8,283 nt of DNA from an uncultured Alphaproteobacteria bacterium (GCA_958448685.1 CAUDEV010000050.1:1-8283); one strand, 5' to 3'. Shown: positions 1 through 7,925, numbered from the stretch's first letter. Translations and numbers: made by a program. The notes: generated by a model not told the origin, from the letters alone.

Positions 1-230
1 ATCAAATACGTGTTCATATGAAATTTATGGGAACACCTATTATTGGAGATCAAAGTTATGGGAAAGGGAAAATAGATCCTTGCTTTCCAAATGTTATAAA
101 AGATTTCCCAAGACAAGCTCTTCATTCTAAAGAATTATTTTTCATTCATCCGTTTTTGAAAAGAGAAATGTTATTTATTGCTGAAGAACCTGAAGATATG
201 AAAAAATTGAACCTATTACTTAATAGCTAA
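1..230 (+). CDS. RluA-family 23S rRNA pseudouridine synthase, C-terminal end (partial)
   Basis: This is the last part of a gene that begins left of the window; the frame runs from base 3 and ends at TAA (228-230). The first visible residues, QIRVHMKFMGTPIIGD followed by QSYG, match the conserved C-terminal block of RluA/RluC/RluD enzymes (QIRVH, G.PI.GD..YG). The closing stretch RQALHSKELFFIHP, ending in PEDM, is also typical of the family. These enzymes convert uridine to pseudouridine in 23S rRNA or tRNA. The catalytic Asp motif (HRLD) would lie upstream, so activity and the exact subtype (RluC or RluD) cannot be judged here. The ATG at base 18 is internal, not a start. The next gene begins 4 bases after the stop, so the two are probably co-transcribed. 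Family assignment is firm; subtype is open. Confidence 0.9.
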   Translation, partial: QIRVHMKFMGTPIIGDQSYGKGKIDPCFPNVIKDFPRQALHSKELFFIHPFLKREMLFIAEEPEDMKKLNLLLNS

Positions 231-234
231 AGCA

Positions 235-1020
235 ATGGGTGCTGGAACAAAGTTGACCGTGAGAGGCAAAATAATGCCCGAACATCTTATGGCGGACGAG
301 GCACCTGAAGGTATGCCGGTTGTGCTGGGGAAAGATCAAATAAAAAGTATTGCTGAAGAAGGTGAAGAAAAACCTATTGTTGAGATAACAGCAACAAAAT
401 TTGATGAAGGAACTCAAATTTCGAAAGATACAGAAGATTTGAATGAATCGTATAAAAGTATAATAGGTGAGGATACTGAAAACTGGACTCTCCATAAAGT
501 TACGGGAGGTTATATTGATCCTGCTATAGCATATGTGCCTTCAAAGGAATCTTTTGATATAAGGTCTTCAAGTGATCCAATAGAAATATTAGCATTAGGA
601 CAACTTGATAACGCGAGAACTATGTATGATCTTGATGCCCATGGGGGAAGTGCAAAGTTTAATTTAAATAAAAATACCGCTTTAAATAATGGGCATTGGA
701 GCGGGCAATCTTTTTGTTCAACTGGTGGGGGGTATCCTGAATTAACTATAGATGTAGCTCTGAATCAATATGTCGACTTGAGTCAATTGACAAATGGAAA
801 AGTTATAGAGAAAAATGATGGTAGCAATCCAATAGGGATATCTATAAAAAATTGGCCAAAGTGTGATATGGATATTGAACATGAAACCTGTAATTTAGAC
901 ATTTACAGTAGGGAAGATGGAGTCATAGAGGTTCCTGCGGGCAAAACCTGGAGAGTAACCGGAAGTCATGGTCTAAATATTTGTAACGAATTAACCGTAA
1001 AAGGAAAATTGGTTTTATAA
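235..1020 (+). CDS. Hypothetical protein, 261 aa, possible beta-rich repeat protein
   Basis: I do not recognise this gene. The frame is open from 211, and 235 is the first ATG, only 4 bases after the stop of the pseudouridine synthase gene, with no clear Shine-Dalgarno site. ATG 274 has a better one (GAGAGG, 261-266, 7-base spacer). However, LTVRGKI (residues 7-13) mirrors LTVKGKL (253-259) at the C-terminus, which suggests that the residues before 274 belong to the protein. The C-terminal segment (VPAGKTWRVTGSHGLNI, then LTVKGKLVL) reads like alternating short beta strands, as in beta-helix or adhesin-like repeats. The N-terminal 80 residues are acidic. Four cysteines (161, 210, 219, 250) are spaced along the C-terminal 100 residues. 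No signal peptide or membrane segment is visible, so localisation is unknown. It could be a truncated remnant of a longer secreted protein. A terminator follows directly. Confidence 0.7.
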   Translation: MGAGTKLTVRGKIMPEHLMADEAPEGMPVVLGKDQIKSIAEEGEEKPIVEITATKFDEGTQISKDTEDLNESYKSIIGEDTENWTLHKVTGGYIDPAIAYVPSKESFDIRSSSDPIEILALGQLDNARTMYDLDAHGGSAKFNLNKNTALNNGHWSGQSFCSTGGGYPELTIDVALNQYVDLSQLTNGKVIEKNDGSNPIGISIKNWPKCDMDIEHETCNLDIYSREDGVIEVPAGKTWRVTGSHGLNICNELTVKGKLVL

Positions 1021-1033
1021 CAAGACATGACAT

Positions 1034-1069
1034 AAAGGTCTGAATAAACATTCAGGCCTTTGTGTTATT
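1034..1069 (+). terminator. Rho-independent-type terminator
   Basis: A 12-bp stem (AAAGGTCTGAAT, 1034-1045, with ATTCAGGCCTTT, 1050-1061) contains one G-U pair, closes a 4-base AAAC loop, and is followed by the T-rich GTGTTATT. It lies 13 bases after the stop of the 261-aa gene and ends that transcription unit. The T tract is interrupted, so termination may be incomplete. Confidence 0.8.
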
Positions 1070-1097
1070 TTGAATACAATAAGGATTTCAAAATAAA

Positions 1098-1139
1098 TTC
1101 AAAAATATCAGGCAAATATGGTAAAATCAGATATATCTG
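1098..1139 (+). promoter_or_regulatory. Candidate dnaE promoter with 12-base palindrome at the start site
   Basis: An extended -10 box, TGG followed by TAAAAT (1122-1127), has a weak -35 TTCAAA (1098-1103) 18 bases upstream. The predicted start is near 1134, inside the perfect palindrome CAGATATATCTG (1128-1139), which could be a repressor site or chance in AT-rich DNA. It sits between the upstream terminator and dnaE, where a promoter is expected. The elements are seen in the sequence; their function is inferred. Confidence 0.45.
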
Positions 1140-1158
1140 TTAAATTTGGATTTAAATT

Positions 1159-4100
1159 TTGAATTTACCGTTTATTCATTTAAGGGTACATACAGCTTAT
1201 TCGCTTTGTGAAGGAGCCGTAAAAATTCCAGATTTAATACACGCTTGCGAAGAGAAAAATATTCCTGCAGTCGCAATAACAGATACGAATAATATGTTTG
1301 GAGCTTTTGAGTTTGCGACAAAATGTTCTTCTAGCGGTATACAACCAATAATGGGATTAACTGCTGATTTAAAAATCGAAGGATTCCTTTCCAGAATAGT
1401 ATTATTAGCGAAAAACGAACAAGGTTATAAGCATTTAATGAAGTTAATGACCTGTTATTATATAGAAAACAAGGAGTTTATAAAATATATAACCTTAGAC
1501 AATTTAAAAAAATATTCTGAAGGTCTGATAGTTTTAAGTGGTGGCGCTAATGGACCTGCGGGTCAATTATTTTTGAATGGAAACAAGGAAACATCAGGAG
1601 AGTTTTTATCAAACCTAAACACAATTTTTAAAGATAATTTCTATATAGAAATTTCAAGAACTAATGAGGCCGCAGAAAAATCGACAGAACAATTCTTTAT
1701 TAATTTCGCACTTAATAATAATATTCCTCTTGTGGCAACTAATGAAGTATTTTTCTTGAATAAATCTATGCATATTTCTCACGATGCTCTTATGTGTATT
1801 GCTGATGCAACATATATGACAGTCAAAAATCGAAGAAGGGTTTCTGAAGAACATTATTTTAAATCAACAACAGAAATGTTTGAGTTATTTTCGGACTTAA
1901 AAGAAGCAGTTTTAAACACATCTCTTATAGCTCAAAGATGTTCGTTTATGCCTGAAAAGAAAGCTCCAGTACTTCCGCGATTTACTGATGAATCAGGAGA
2001 CGATGAAGATTTAATTTTAGATAAACAAGCTAGAGAAGGTTTAAGAATCAGGCTTAATGAGGTTGTCTTTAATTACAAAGATATCAACAAAGATGCGGTT
2101 AAAAAGGAATACACAGAAAGACTTGAATATGAACTGGAAGTCATCAAAAAAATGGGATTTAGCGGCTATTTTTTGATAGTTTCTGATTTCGTGAAATGGT
2201 CGAAAACTCATGATGTTCCTGTTGGGCCAGGACGTGGTTCCGGAGCTGGCTCACTTGTTGGTTGGTGTTTGTTCATAACAGATCTTGATCCGATAAAATA
2301 TAATTTAATATTCGAGCGTTTCTTAAATCCTGAACGTGTTTCTATGCCGGATTTTGATATAGACTTTTGCCAAGAGAAAAGAGAAGAAGTTATAAATTAT
2401 GTGCAATCAAAATATGGGAAAGACAGAGTTGCGCATATAATAGCTCTCGGAAAATTACAAGCAAGAGCTGTTTTGAGAGATGTCGGAAGAGTAATACAAA
2501 TGCCATATGGACAAGTTGATAAAATATCAAAACTGGTTCCTCAAAATCCAACAAATCCGGTTGATTTAGCCCAGGCTTTGGAAATAGAACCTCAACTTAG
2601 AGAAATGATGAATGAAGACGAAACTGTTGCATTTCTCATAAATACAGGATTGCAACTTGAAGGGCTTTATAGACATGCTTCAATGCATGCAGCAGGGATA
2701 GTTATTGGCAACGAAAGTATTGACAATCTCGTGCCCTTATATTCTGATGGGGAGACAGAGCTTGCTATTACGCAATTTAATATGAAATTTGTTGAATCTG
2801 CTACTTTAGTGAAATTTGACTTCCTTGGTTTAAAAACTCTGACTGTTATCAAGCATGCTTGCGAATATATCAAAAAGTATAAAAATATCGATTTAGATAT
2901 TTCAAAAATAGATATAGAAGATATCAAAACATATAAACTATTATGTTCAACTGATGTTATTGGCGTGTTCCAATTAGAAAGTGCTGGAATGAGGGATGTT
3001 ATCCAAAAACTTCAGCCTGATAATATAGAAGATATTATAGCTCTTGTTTCCTTATATCGACCAGGACCTATGGATAATATACCAACTTATATCGAAAGAA
3101 AACATGGAAGAGAAAAAGTTGAATATTTACATCCGCTTCTTGAATCTATATTGAAAAGTACTTATGGCATCATGATTTATCAAGAACAAGTTATGAAAAC
3201 CGCTCAAGTTATGGGAGGATATACTCTTGGAGCTGCAGATCTTTTAAGACGTGCCATGGGAAAGAAGATAAAAGAAGAAATGGAACGCCACAGATCTATT
3301 TTTGCTGAAGGAGCTGAGAAGAAAGGAATAGATAAACATACTGCAAATCAAGTTTTTGACCTCATGGAAAAATTTGCGGGATATGGTTTTAATAGATCGC
3401 ATGCTGCAGCTTATGCTCTTATATCTTATCAAACGGCATTTTTAAAAGCAAATTACAGAAGAGAATTTTATATTGCTTCAATGAATATGGATTTAGTCAA
3501 TACCGATAAAATCTCTGTTTTTGTGCAAGATGCAAGGAGCTCAGGAATAAAAATACTACCACCAGATATAAATAAATCCGAAACTCTTTTTTCGGGGGAG
3601 AATGAAAACGATATAAGATATTCTCTGGGATCCTTAAAGGGTTGTGGAGTAGCTGTTATGCAAAATATCGTTGATGAGAGAAACAAAAATGGTGAATTTA
3701 AAGATATATTTGATTTCTTTAAACGAGTTAAAAAGTTTTCTATTTCTCCAAGGCAAATTGAACTTTTGGTATTTTCAGGAGTTTTTGATTCTATTCATAA
3801 AAATAGACGACAGATTTTTGAATCTATTTCGCTTTTACAAAAAACTGAAACTCAAAAAACGTCTCAAAAGTCTTTGTTTGAAGATATAAAACCAGATGTT
3901 ATAGAGTTAAAAAAAGTTGAAGAATGGAATCTTATAGAACAGCTTGATTTGGAAAGAAGAGCTATCGGATTTTATTTAAATTCACATCCTATGGATATTT
4001 ATTCAGGATATCTGGGGAAATTTAATATAACCAGAAGTCGTGATTTTAAAGAATCTGACACGAATGTAACATTAGCAGGCATTCTGATATCAAAGAAAGA

Positions 4101-4530
4101 AAAATTATCTAAGAACGGCCAAAAATATGCTTTTTTAACTATTTCAGACCAAGATAATACATTTGAAGTAACTGTGTTTCCAGATTCTTATTCAAAATAT
4201 AAGGAATTGCTTGTTGTTGGTGCTCCATTGATTGTGGAGGCTAATTTAAAAATTGAATCAGACAAACCAAAATTGCTTGGAAACACTTTCCAAAATATAG
4301 ATTCATTTATAGAACATCAAAAAGTTTTCATATTGATAACGGATCAAACAGATATTGAAACTTTATATGATACTTTAGAATCTATTCCTGAAGGGAAAAA
4401 TACTGTCTCATTTATCATAAAGAAGCTTAACGGAAAGAAAATAGAAATTGAAACGAAATACAAGAAAAATTTGAGTATTGAGAACAGAAAAATAATTTCA
4501 GGTATTGAAGGAGTTAGTTTCTTTGATTAA
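1159..4530 (+). CDS. dnaE: DNA polymerase III subunit alpha
   Basis: This is the catalytic subunit of the replicative DNA polymerase III, 1123 residues, close to the 1160 of E. coli DnaE. The start is TTG 1159: an in-frame TAA at 1153 leaves only ATT 1156 or this TTG, and the product then begins as the family does (NLPFIHLRVHTAYSL). Domains in order are the N-terminal PHP domain, then the C-family polymerase core with PDFDIDF (Asp400, Asp402) and VKFDFLGL (Asp554), which match the three catalytic aspartates of E. coli. A helix-hairpin-helix region follows near residues 820-855. A likely beta-clamp binding motif, QKSLF (903-907), comes next, then an OB fold near 970-1045 and a short C-terminal tail. 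The PHP metal ligands are degenerate (HLRVH for HxH, TDTNN for TDHGN), so proofreading is probably left to a separate epsilon subunit, as in other proteobacteria. The protein appears intact. Confidence 0.98.
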   Translation: MNLPFIHLRVHTAYSLCEGAVKIPDLIHACEEKNIPAVAITDTNNMFGAFEFATKCSSSGIQPIMGLTADLKIEGFLSRIVLLAKNEQGYKHLMKLMTCYYIENKEFIKYITLDNLKKYSEGLIVLSGGANGPAGQLFLNGNKETSGEFLSNLNTIFKDNFYIEISRTNEAAEKSTEQFFINFALNNNIPLVATNEVFFLNKSMHISHDALMCIADATYMTVKNRRRVSEEHYFKSTTEMFELFSDLKEAVLNTSLIAQRCSFMPEKKAPVLPRFTDESGDDEDLILDKQAREGLRIRLNEVVFNYKDINKDAVKKEYTERLEYELEVIKKMGFSGYFLIVSDFVKWSKTHDVPVGPGRGSGAGSLVGWCLFITDLDPIKYNLIFERFLNPERVSMPDFDIDFCQEKREEVINYVQSKYGKDRVAHIIALGKLQARAVLRDVGRVIQMPYGQVDKISKLVPQNPTNPVDLAQALEIEPQLREMMNEDETVAFLINTGLQLEGLYRHASMHAAGIVIGNESIDNLVPLYSDGETELAITQFNMKFVESATLVKFDFLGLKTLTVIKHACEYIKKYKNIDLDISKIDIEDIKTYKLLCSTDVIGVFQLESAGMRDVIQKLQPDNIEDIIALVSLYRPGPMDNIPTYIERKHGREKVEYLHPLLESILKSTYGIMIYQEQVMKTAQVMGGYTLGAADLLRRAMGKKIKEEMERHRSIFAEGAEKKGIDKHTANQVFDLMEKFAGYGFNRSHAAAYALISYQTAFLKANYRREFYIASMNMDLVNTDKISVFVQDARSSGIKILPPDINKSETLFSGENENDIRYSLGSLKGCGVAVMQNIVDERNKNGEFKDIFDFFKRVKKFSISPRQIELLVFSGVFDSIHKNRRQIFESISLLQKTETQKTSQKSLFEDIKPDVIELKKVEEWNLIEQLDLERRAIGFYLNSHPMDIYSGYLGKFNITRSRDFKESDTNVTLAGILISKKEKLSKNGQKYAFLTISDQDNTFEVTVFPDSYSKYKELLVVGAPLIVEANLKIESDKPKLLGNTFQNIDSFIEHQKVFILITDQTDIETLYDTLESIPEGKNTVSFIIKKLNGKKIEIETKYKKNLSIENRKIISGIEGVSFFD

Positions 4531-4581
4531 TTATTTAAAATTGTGTATTCTGAAATCAGATAGTTTAGTTTTGTAATAGAC

Positions 4582-5616
4582 ATGTCATACTTTCATTATA
4601 TATTTTTGACTTTTATGTTTTTTCAAGAAGGAATTTCTGAAACTTTAAAATGTGAAAACTTTGAGATAAGAGCGATATATGTTGGTGCTTCTGGTAAAAT
4701 AGTAAATAAAATTCAATTTGCAAAGAAACATTCAATAAATGCATTTGTCATAGATGTAAAAAATGACATTGGAGAAATAACTTGCGATTTGGGAAATTAT
4801 AAATCCAATAAGAATATAGGAGATATAAGATCTTTATTAATGAAATTGAAAAAAGAAGGAATCTATACGATAGCAAGGATTGTTGTTTTTAAAGATAAAT
4901 CAAAAATCGAAGAAGATCCGAATTTAGCCATAAAAAACAAAGACGGAAGCATTTATATAGATAAAGAAAAGAAATCGTGGCTTAATCCATATTCAACGGA
5001 AGCACAAAATTATATAATTGATATTGCAAAATTAGCAACAAAAGCAGGGTTTGATGAAATACAATTTGATTATATTAGATTTCCACCTTTCAAGAATTTA
5101 TACCAAACGAAAATAGAAAATGACTTAAAAACGGTATCTAAAGTTCAACTTATAAATGAATTTCTTAAAAAAGCTGTTAATGAATTACATAAACTTAATG
5201 TAAAAGTATCTGTAGATGTATTTGGTTGTATTATCCCGGATTGTATGGGAAAATTAACTCAAGAAAGCTCGGAAAACCTGGGACAGAATTATAAAGACAT
5301 AGCGGAAATAGCCGATTACATTTGTCCGATGATTTATCCTTCTCATTGGCCTATTGATTCTTTTAATGTTGAATATCCTGATCTGGATCCGTTTACTATT
5401 GTTAAAAAATCTATGGAATTGTCTAAAAAAGCTTTGGGATTGGGACATTCTCAAAAAGTACGTCCATACTTACAAGCTTTTTCAGCTACTTGGTTAAAAA
5501 AAGGATCCTGGAAGTTCTACAAACAAAAAGAAGTACAATCACAAATAGATGCCTTAAGATATAGTCAAATCAGTCAATTTTGCCTTTGGAATCCTTCCGG
5601 AAATTACAAATTTTAA
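4582..5616 (+). CDS. Putative glycoside hydrolase, DUF4015 (PF13200) family
   Basis: This 344-residue protein is spanned almost wholly by the DUF4015 putative glycoside hydrolase domain, a TIM-barrel fold. Recognisable blocks are RAIYVGA (30-36), AFVIDVKNDIGEI (54-66), GIYTIARIVVFKD (93-105), SWLNPYS (132-138), GFDEIQFDYIRFP (156-168), VSVDVFG (209-215), DYICPMIYPSHW (245-256), KVRPYLQAF (292-300) and CLWNPSGNY (334-342). The acidic residues in GFDEIQFD and VIDVKND are the best candidates for the active site, by comparison with related barrels. The substrate is not known. A hydrophobic start (about residues 4-14) could be a weak signal peptide or anchor, but it lacks a positive n-region and an obvious AxA cleavage site. 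The gene starts 51 bases after dnaE with no terminator between, so read-through is possible; no clear ribosome binding site is seen at the ATG. Confidence 0.88.
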   Translation: MSYFHYIFLTFMFFQEGISETLKCENFEIRAIYVGASGKIVNKIQFAKKHSINAFVIDVKNDIGEITCDLGNYKSNKNIGDIRSLLMKLKKEGIYTIARIVVFKDKSKIEEDPNLAIKNKDGSIYIDKEKKSWLNPYSTEAQNYIIDIAKLATKAGFDEIQFDYIRFPPFKNLYQTKIENDLKTVSKVQLINEFLKKAVNELHKLNVKVSVDVFGCIIPDCMGKLTQESSENLGQNYKDIAEIADYICPMIYPSHWPIDSFNVEYPDLDPFTIVKKSMELSKKALGLGHSQKVRPYLQAFSATWLKKGSWKFYKQKEVQSQIDALRYSQISQFCLWNPSGNYKF

Positions 5617-5640
5617 CTTTATATTATTTCCATAAAAGGC

Positions 5641-5684
5641 GCCCGCGAGTATGGTATAATATTCAATGTACCATACTCACGGGC
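5641..5684. repeat. Large imperfect inverted repeat (16-bp arms)
   Basis: Arms 5641-5656 (GCCCGCGAGTATGGTA) and 5669-5684 pair over 16 bp with a single mismatch (C5646 with A5679) around a 12-base AT-rich spacer. The GC-rich outer ends stand out in this AT-rich DNA. On minus-strand RNA the mismatch becomes a G-U pair and the stem is followed by GCCTTTT, so it could be a weak minus-strand terminator. On the plus strand no T run follows. The left arm and spacer contain an extended -10 box (TGG then TATAAT, 5652-5660) without a good -35. It may be a palindromic repeat element, a regulator site or a bidirectional transcript end. Confidence 0.7.
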
Positions 5685-5705
5685 AAATATCACATAAAAT
5701 AACCA

Positions 5706-5734
5706 TTGACAGAATGTTAAATATGTTATATTAT
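5706..5734 (+). promoter_or_regulatory. Sigma70-type promoter of the initiator tRNA gene
   Basis: A perfect -35 TTGACA (5706-5711), a 17-base spacer and a -10 TATTAT (5729-5734, five of six consensus bases) lie just before the tRNA. The start would be near 5741, leaving a leader of about 8 bases before the mature tRNA end. This is the strongest promoter match in the window. Because no terminator follows the tRNA, it may also drive tssG and the 107-aa gene. Confidence 0.75.
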
Positions 5735-5748
5735 GATAATAAGTTTGA

Positions 5749-5825
<77 letters not shown>

Positions 5826-5842
5826 ATTCCTTGGTATAAAAT

Positions 5843-6862
5843 TTGTTTTCTCTTAAATTAAAGAAAAATATCAAGATCAAAAAAGAGAAAAAAACTGAAA
5901 CTTTATTTGAGAAATTAATACTATATCCAGAACAATTCTCTTTTGTTAAAGCTATAGATATTGCCGCAAAGGTCTGCGATATAAAGTTTATTGAAATAAA
6001 ATCCAATATCAATTTTACTTCAAAATTTAACGATATATCACTAATAGAAGGTTTAAAAGACGGTTATGCTGAAATTTACACAAACTTAGGAGGTATTTCA
6101 GGAATAGATGGAGCTTTGCCTGATTGTTATCTTGAAGATTTCATAATTTTTAATAGAGAATCTAAAAAAGCTGTAATTGATTTTTTTGATATATTCAATG
6201 AAAAAATCTTATTACTGCGTTATTCCTATTTAAAAAAACAAAATATTGAGTCTTTATCTGAACCTATTGAAAAAACATTCATTGGAAATATTATTTTCAA
6301 CCTCTCTGGAATAAATGCCGAAACTTCTGAAGATATACGAAAATCAAATATCCCTGAACAATTTAAAGTTTCTGCTCAAAATCTACTTTGGCGTTATACT
6401 AGATCAGCAACAGGACTCAAAGCAATTTTAACAAGTTTTTTTAAATTACCAATAAAAATAAAACAATTTTCTGGAGACTTTATTGAAATCAATAAAGAAG
6501 AGCAAACTGCAATCGGAAATAAAAAAGAAAAATATAACGTGCTGGGGAAAAATGCAATATTAGGCAATAAAATTTGGGATCAAACAAGAGGTATAGATAT
6601 CATTATTGGCCCTCTTCAATTTCATGATTATATAAAATTTCTCCCTAAATTATCTTCCAAAGATGAGCTAATGTCTCCATTACAAAAAATGAAAGAAATA
6701 ATAAGGAATTACATTCCCTTTGGTATTACTGCTAAATTGTATTTTTATTTAGACAAATGTCGGGTGAAAGAAACAACTTTGAATAGTATAAACCGCTTAA
6801 ATAAAGATGCATTTCTTTTTGGAAAACATATAAAAAACGCATATTTCATAGAGAAGGTGTAA
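5843..6862 (+). CDS. tssG: Type VI secretion system baseplate subunit TssG
   Basis: The 339-residue product has the usual length and layout of TssG (ImpH/VasB), which with TssF, TssE and TssK builds the cytoplasmic baseplate wedges on which the contractile tail assembles. Family blocks are LFEKLILYPEQFSFVKAIDI (21-40), GISGIDGALPDCYLEDF (84-100), FFDIFNEKILLLRYSYLKK (114-132), RSATGLKAILTSFF (187-200) with KIKQFSGDFI (205-214), and LGKNAILGNKIWD (234-246) with IGPLQFHDYIKFLP (255-268). The start is TTG 5843: an in-frame TAA at 5837 bars anything further upstream and no ATG occurs before the conserved core. No ribosome binding site is evident. The gene begins 17 bases after the tRNA, so its mRNA may be released by tRNA processing. 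tssF, the usual neighbour, is absent. The assignment rests on motif recognition and I consider it strong. Confidence 0.87.
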   Translation: MFSLKLKKNIKIKKEKKTETLFEKLILYPEQFSFVKAIDIAAKVCDIKFIEIKSNINFTSKFNDISLIEGLKDGYAEIYTNLGGISGIDGALPDCYLEDFIIFNRESKKAVIDFFDIFNEKILLLRYSYLKKQNIESLSEPIEKTFIGNIIFNLSGINAETSEDIRKSNIPEQFKVSAQNLLWRYTRSATGLKAILTSFFKLPIKIKQFSGDFIEINKEEQTAIGNKKEKYNVLGKNAILGNKIWDQTRGIDIIIGPLQFHDYIKFLPKLSSKDELMSPLQKMKEIIRNYIPFGITAKLYFYLDKCRVKETTLNSINRLNKDAFLFGKHIKNAYFIEKV

Positions 6863-6864
6863 TA

Positions 6865-7188
6865 ATGGAGATTATTCAAAATGATATTTTTGGGAAAAAG
6901 CATCAAACAAAAAATGAAAAAATAAAAAAAACAACAAATCCCCTAACGAAGGATTTTGTTAATGTTACGCTCCAAAATGGTTTGCATGAACAAGATGCAA
7001 TAACTGATGCTATGTTGATACATCGAGTGTTGCAACGTAAACTTATATATTCTGGATTGAATACCCAAAAACATAAATCTGCTTTTTTAACAATATTAAA
7101 AAATGAGTTAAAAATAAAAAAAGGAAAAACAGATCCTGTTTCTGCTGTTCGAGATTCTCTATTAGAATTCTTTATAAAATCGAAATAA
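6865..7188 (+). CDS. Hypothetical protein, 107 aa, coupled to tssG
   Basis: I do not recognise this protein. ATG 6865 lies 2 bases after the tssG stop and has a good ribosome binding site (GAAGGTG, 6853-6859, inside the end of tssG), so translation is probably coupled to tssG. Residues 1-30 are lysine-rich and look disordered. Residues 40-107 look helical (DAITDAMLIHRVLQRKLIY, then KSAFLTILKNELKI). The protein is basic and has no signal peptide or membrane segment, so it is probably cytoplasmic. The position suggests a T6SS accessory or baseplate-related role, but that is inference from context only. It ends 19 bases from the end of the convergent alkylation repair gene, with no obvious terminator between. 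Confidence 0.75.
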   Translation: MEIIQNDIFGKKHQTKNEKIKKTTNPLTKDFVNVTLQNGLHEQDAITDAMLIHRVLQRKLIYSGLNTQKHKSAFLTILKNELKIKKGKTDPVSAVRDSLLEFFIKSK

Positions 7189-7207
7189 ATTACTTTCAGC
7201 CAATATT

Positions 7208-7879
7208 TTATAATTGTCTTGATTTTTTTCGAATCCATTCCATTGCATAACTTCTCATTATAGAAGGCATTTGTGGATTTTCTCTAATAAAATCAATAAC
7301 CGTTTCTGGCTCGATTTTACTTATTTCTCGAAGCATCCAACCGCAAGCTTTGTGTATTAAATGGTGTTCATGATTAAAAAACTTTTCACAAAGATTGAAT
7401 GTTAAAATGAATTGAAATCTTTTTATATAAGCAAAAGTTGAAACAATAGATATTCGATTTTCCCAAAGATTATCTGATTCTGACAATTCAATTATAAGTG
7501 AATTATCATTATGCAAAATTGAGTATTCTCCCAAAATATAACGCGAAAAACAATCTGTTAGATCCCAGTTGTTAATGAATTTTAAATTTCTCATAAAAAT
7601 CTCACATACTTCATCTGGAAATTTTTTAAATTTTGAAGTTAAAATAGCCAAAGCTACGAATCTTGCTTCATGCAAAGGATTTTGCAAAAGAGTTTCACAT
7701 TCGGAAAGAGAAATATCTTTATATTTTTTTGCAGTTTTCCTCAAAACAGGCCATTTTGTTCCACAAAATTTATCACCATGTCCATAACCTCCAGGTTGCA
7801 ATTGAAATGCAACTGATATGATTCGTGGCAATTCTTTAGGTTTTTCGGAAAGTATATCTGATATGACTTCATTAACCAT
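7208..7879 (-). CDS. AlkD-like DNA alkylation repair protein (DNA glycosylase)
   Basis: The 223-residue product belongs to the DNA alkylation repair family (PF08713), whose HEAT-like helical repeats grip DNA and remove positively charged alkylated bases such as N3- and N7-alkylpurines. Recognisable blocks are QPGGYGHGDKFCGTKWPVLRK (28-48), LHEARFVALAIL (69-80), NNWDLTDCFSRYILGEY (103-119), LWENRISIVSTF (138-149) and IHKACGWMLREISK (175-188). Trp105, Asp109, Arg142 and Trp181 fit the Trp, Asp, Arg and Trp that line the active cleft of Bacillus cereus AlkD, so it is likely active. The length is near the usual 230 or so. ATG 7879 places the family start correctly, though no strong ribosome binding site is seen. 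It is convergent with the tssG operon and probably transcribed on its own. Confidence 0.92.
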   Translation of the reverse strand: MVNEVISDILSEKPKELPRIISVAFQLQPGGYGHGDKFCGTKWPVLRKTAKKYKDISLSECETLLQNPLHEARFVALAILTSKFKKFPDEVCEIFMRNLKFINNWDLTDCFSRYILGEYSILHNDNSLIIELSESDNLWENRISIVSTFAYIKRFQFILTFNLCEKFFNHEHHLIHKACGWMLREISKIEPETVIDFIRENPQMPSIMRSYAMEWIRKKSRQL

Positions 7880-7919
7880 ATTTACACTTGTTGTCTTTAA
7901 GATAAATACTCCATAAGTT

Positions 7920-7925
7920 ATTATA
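7920..7925 (-). promoter_or_regulatory. Candidate -10 box of the AlkD-like gene
   Basis: A perfect TATAAT on the minus strand lies about 40 bases before the ATG of the AlkD-like gene. No acceptable -35 is found at 16 to 18 bases, so this is a weak call that rests on position and the -10 alone. Confidence 0.3.

Noticed and set aside
220..495. Minus-strand frame of 91 codons opposite the 261-aa gene.
   Set aside because: Antisense shadow rich in Phe, Cys and His, with no start signal; the plus-strand frame is longer and better organised.
5832..5840. An extended -10-like TGGTATAAA just before tssG.
   Set aside because: A start from it would fall at about 5847, inside the coding frame after the TTG at 5843, so it cannot serve that start codon.
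6903..7238. Minus-strand frame of 111 codons opposite the 107-aa gene.
   Set aside because: It overlaps both the 107-aa gene and the end of the AlkD-like gene. The plus-strand gene has a strong ribosome binding site and coupling to tssG, while this frame has neither.
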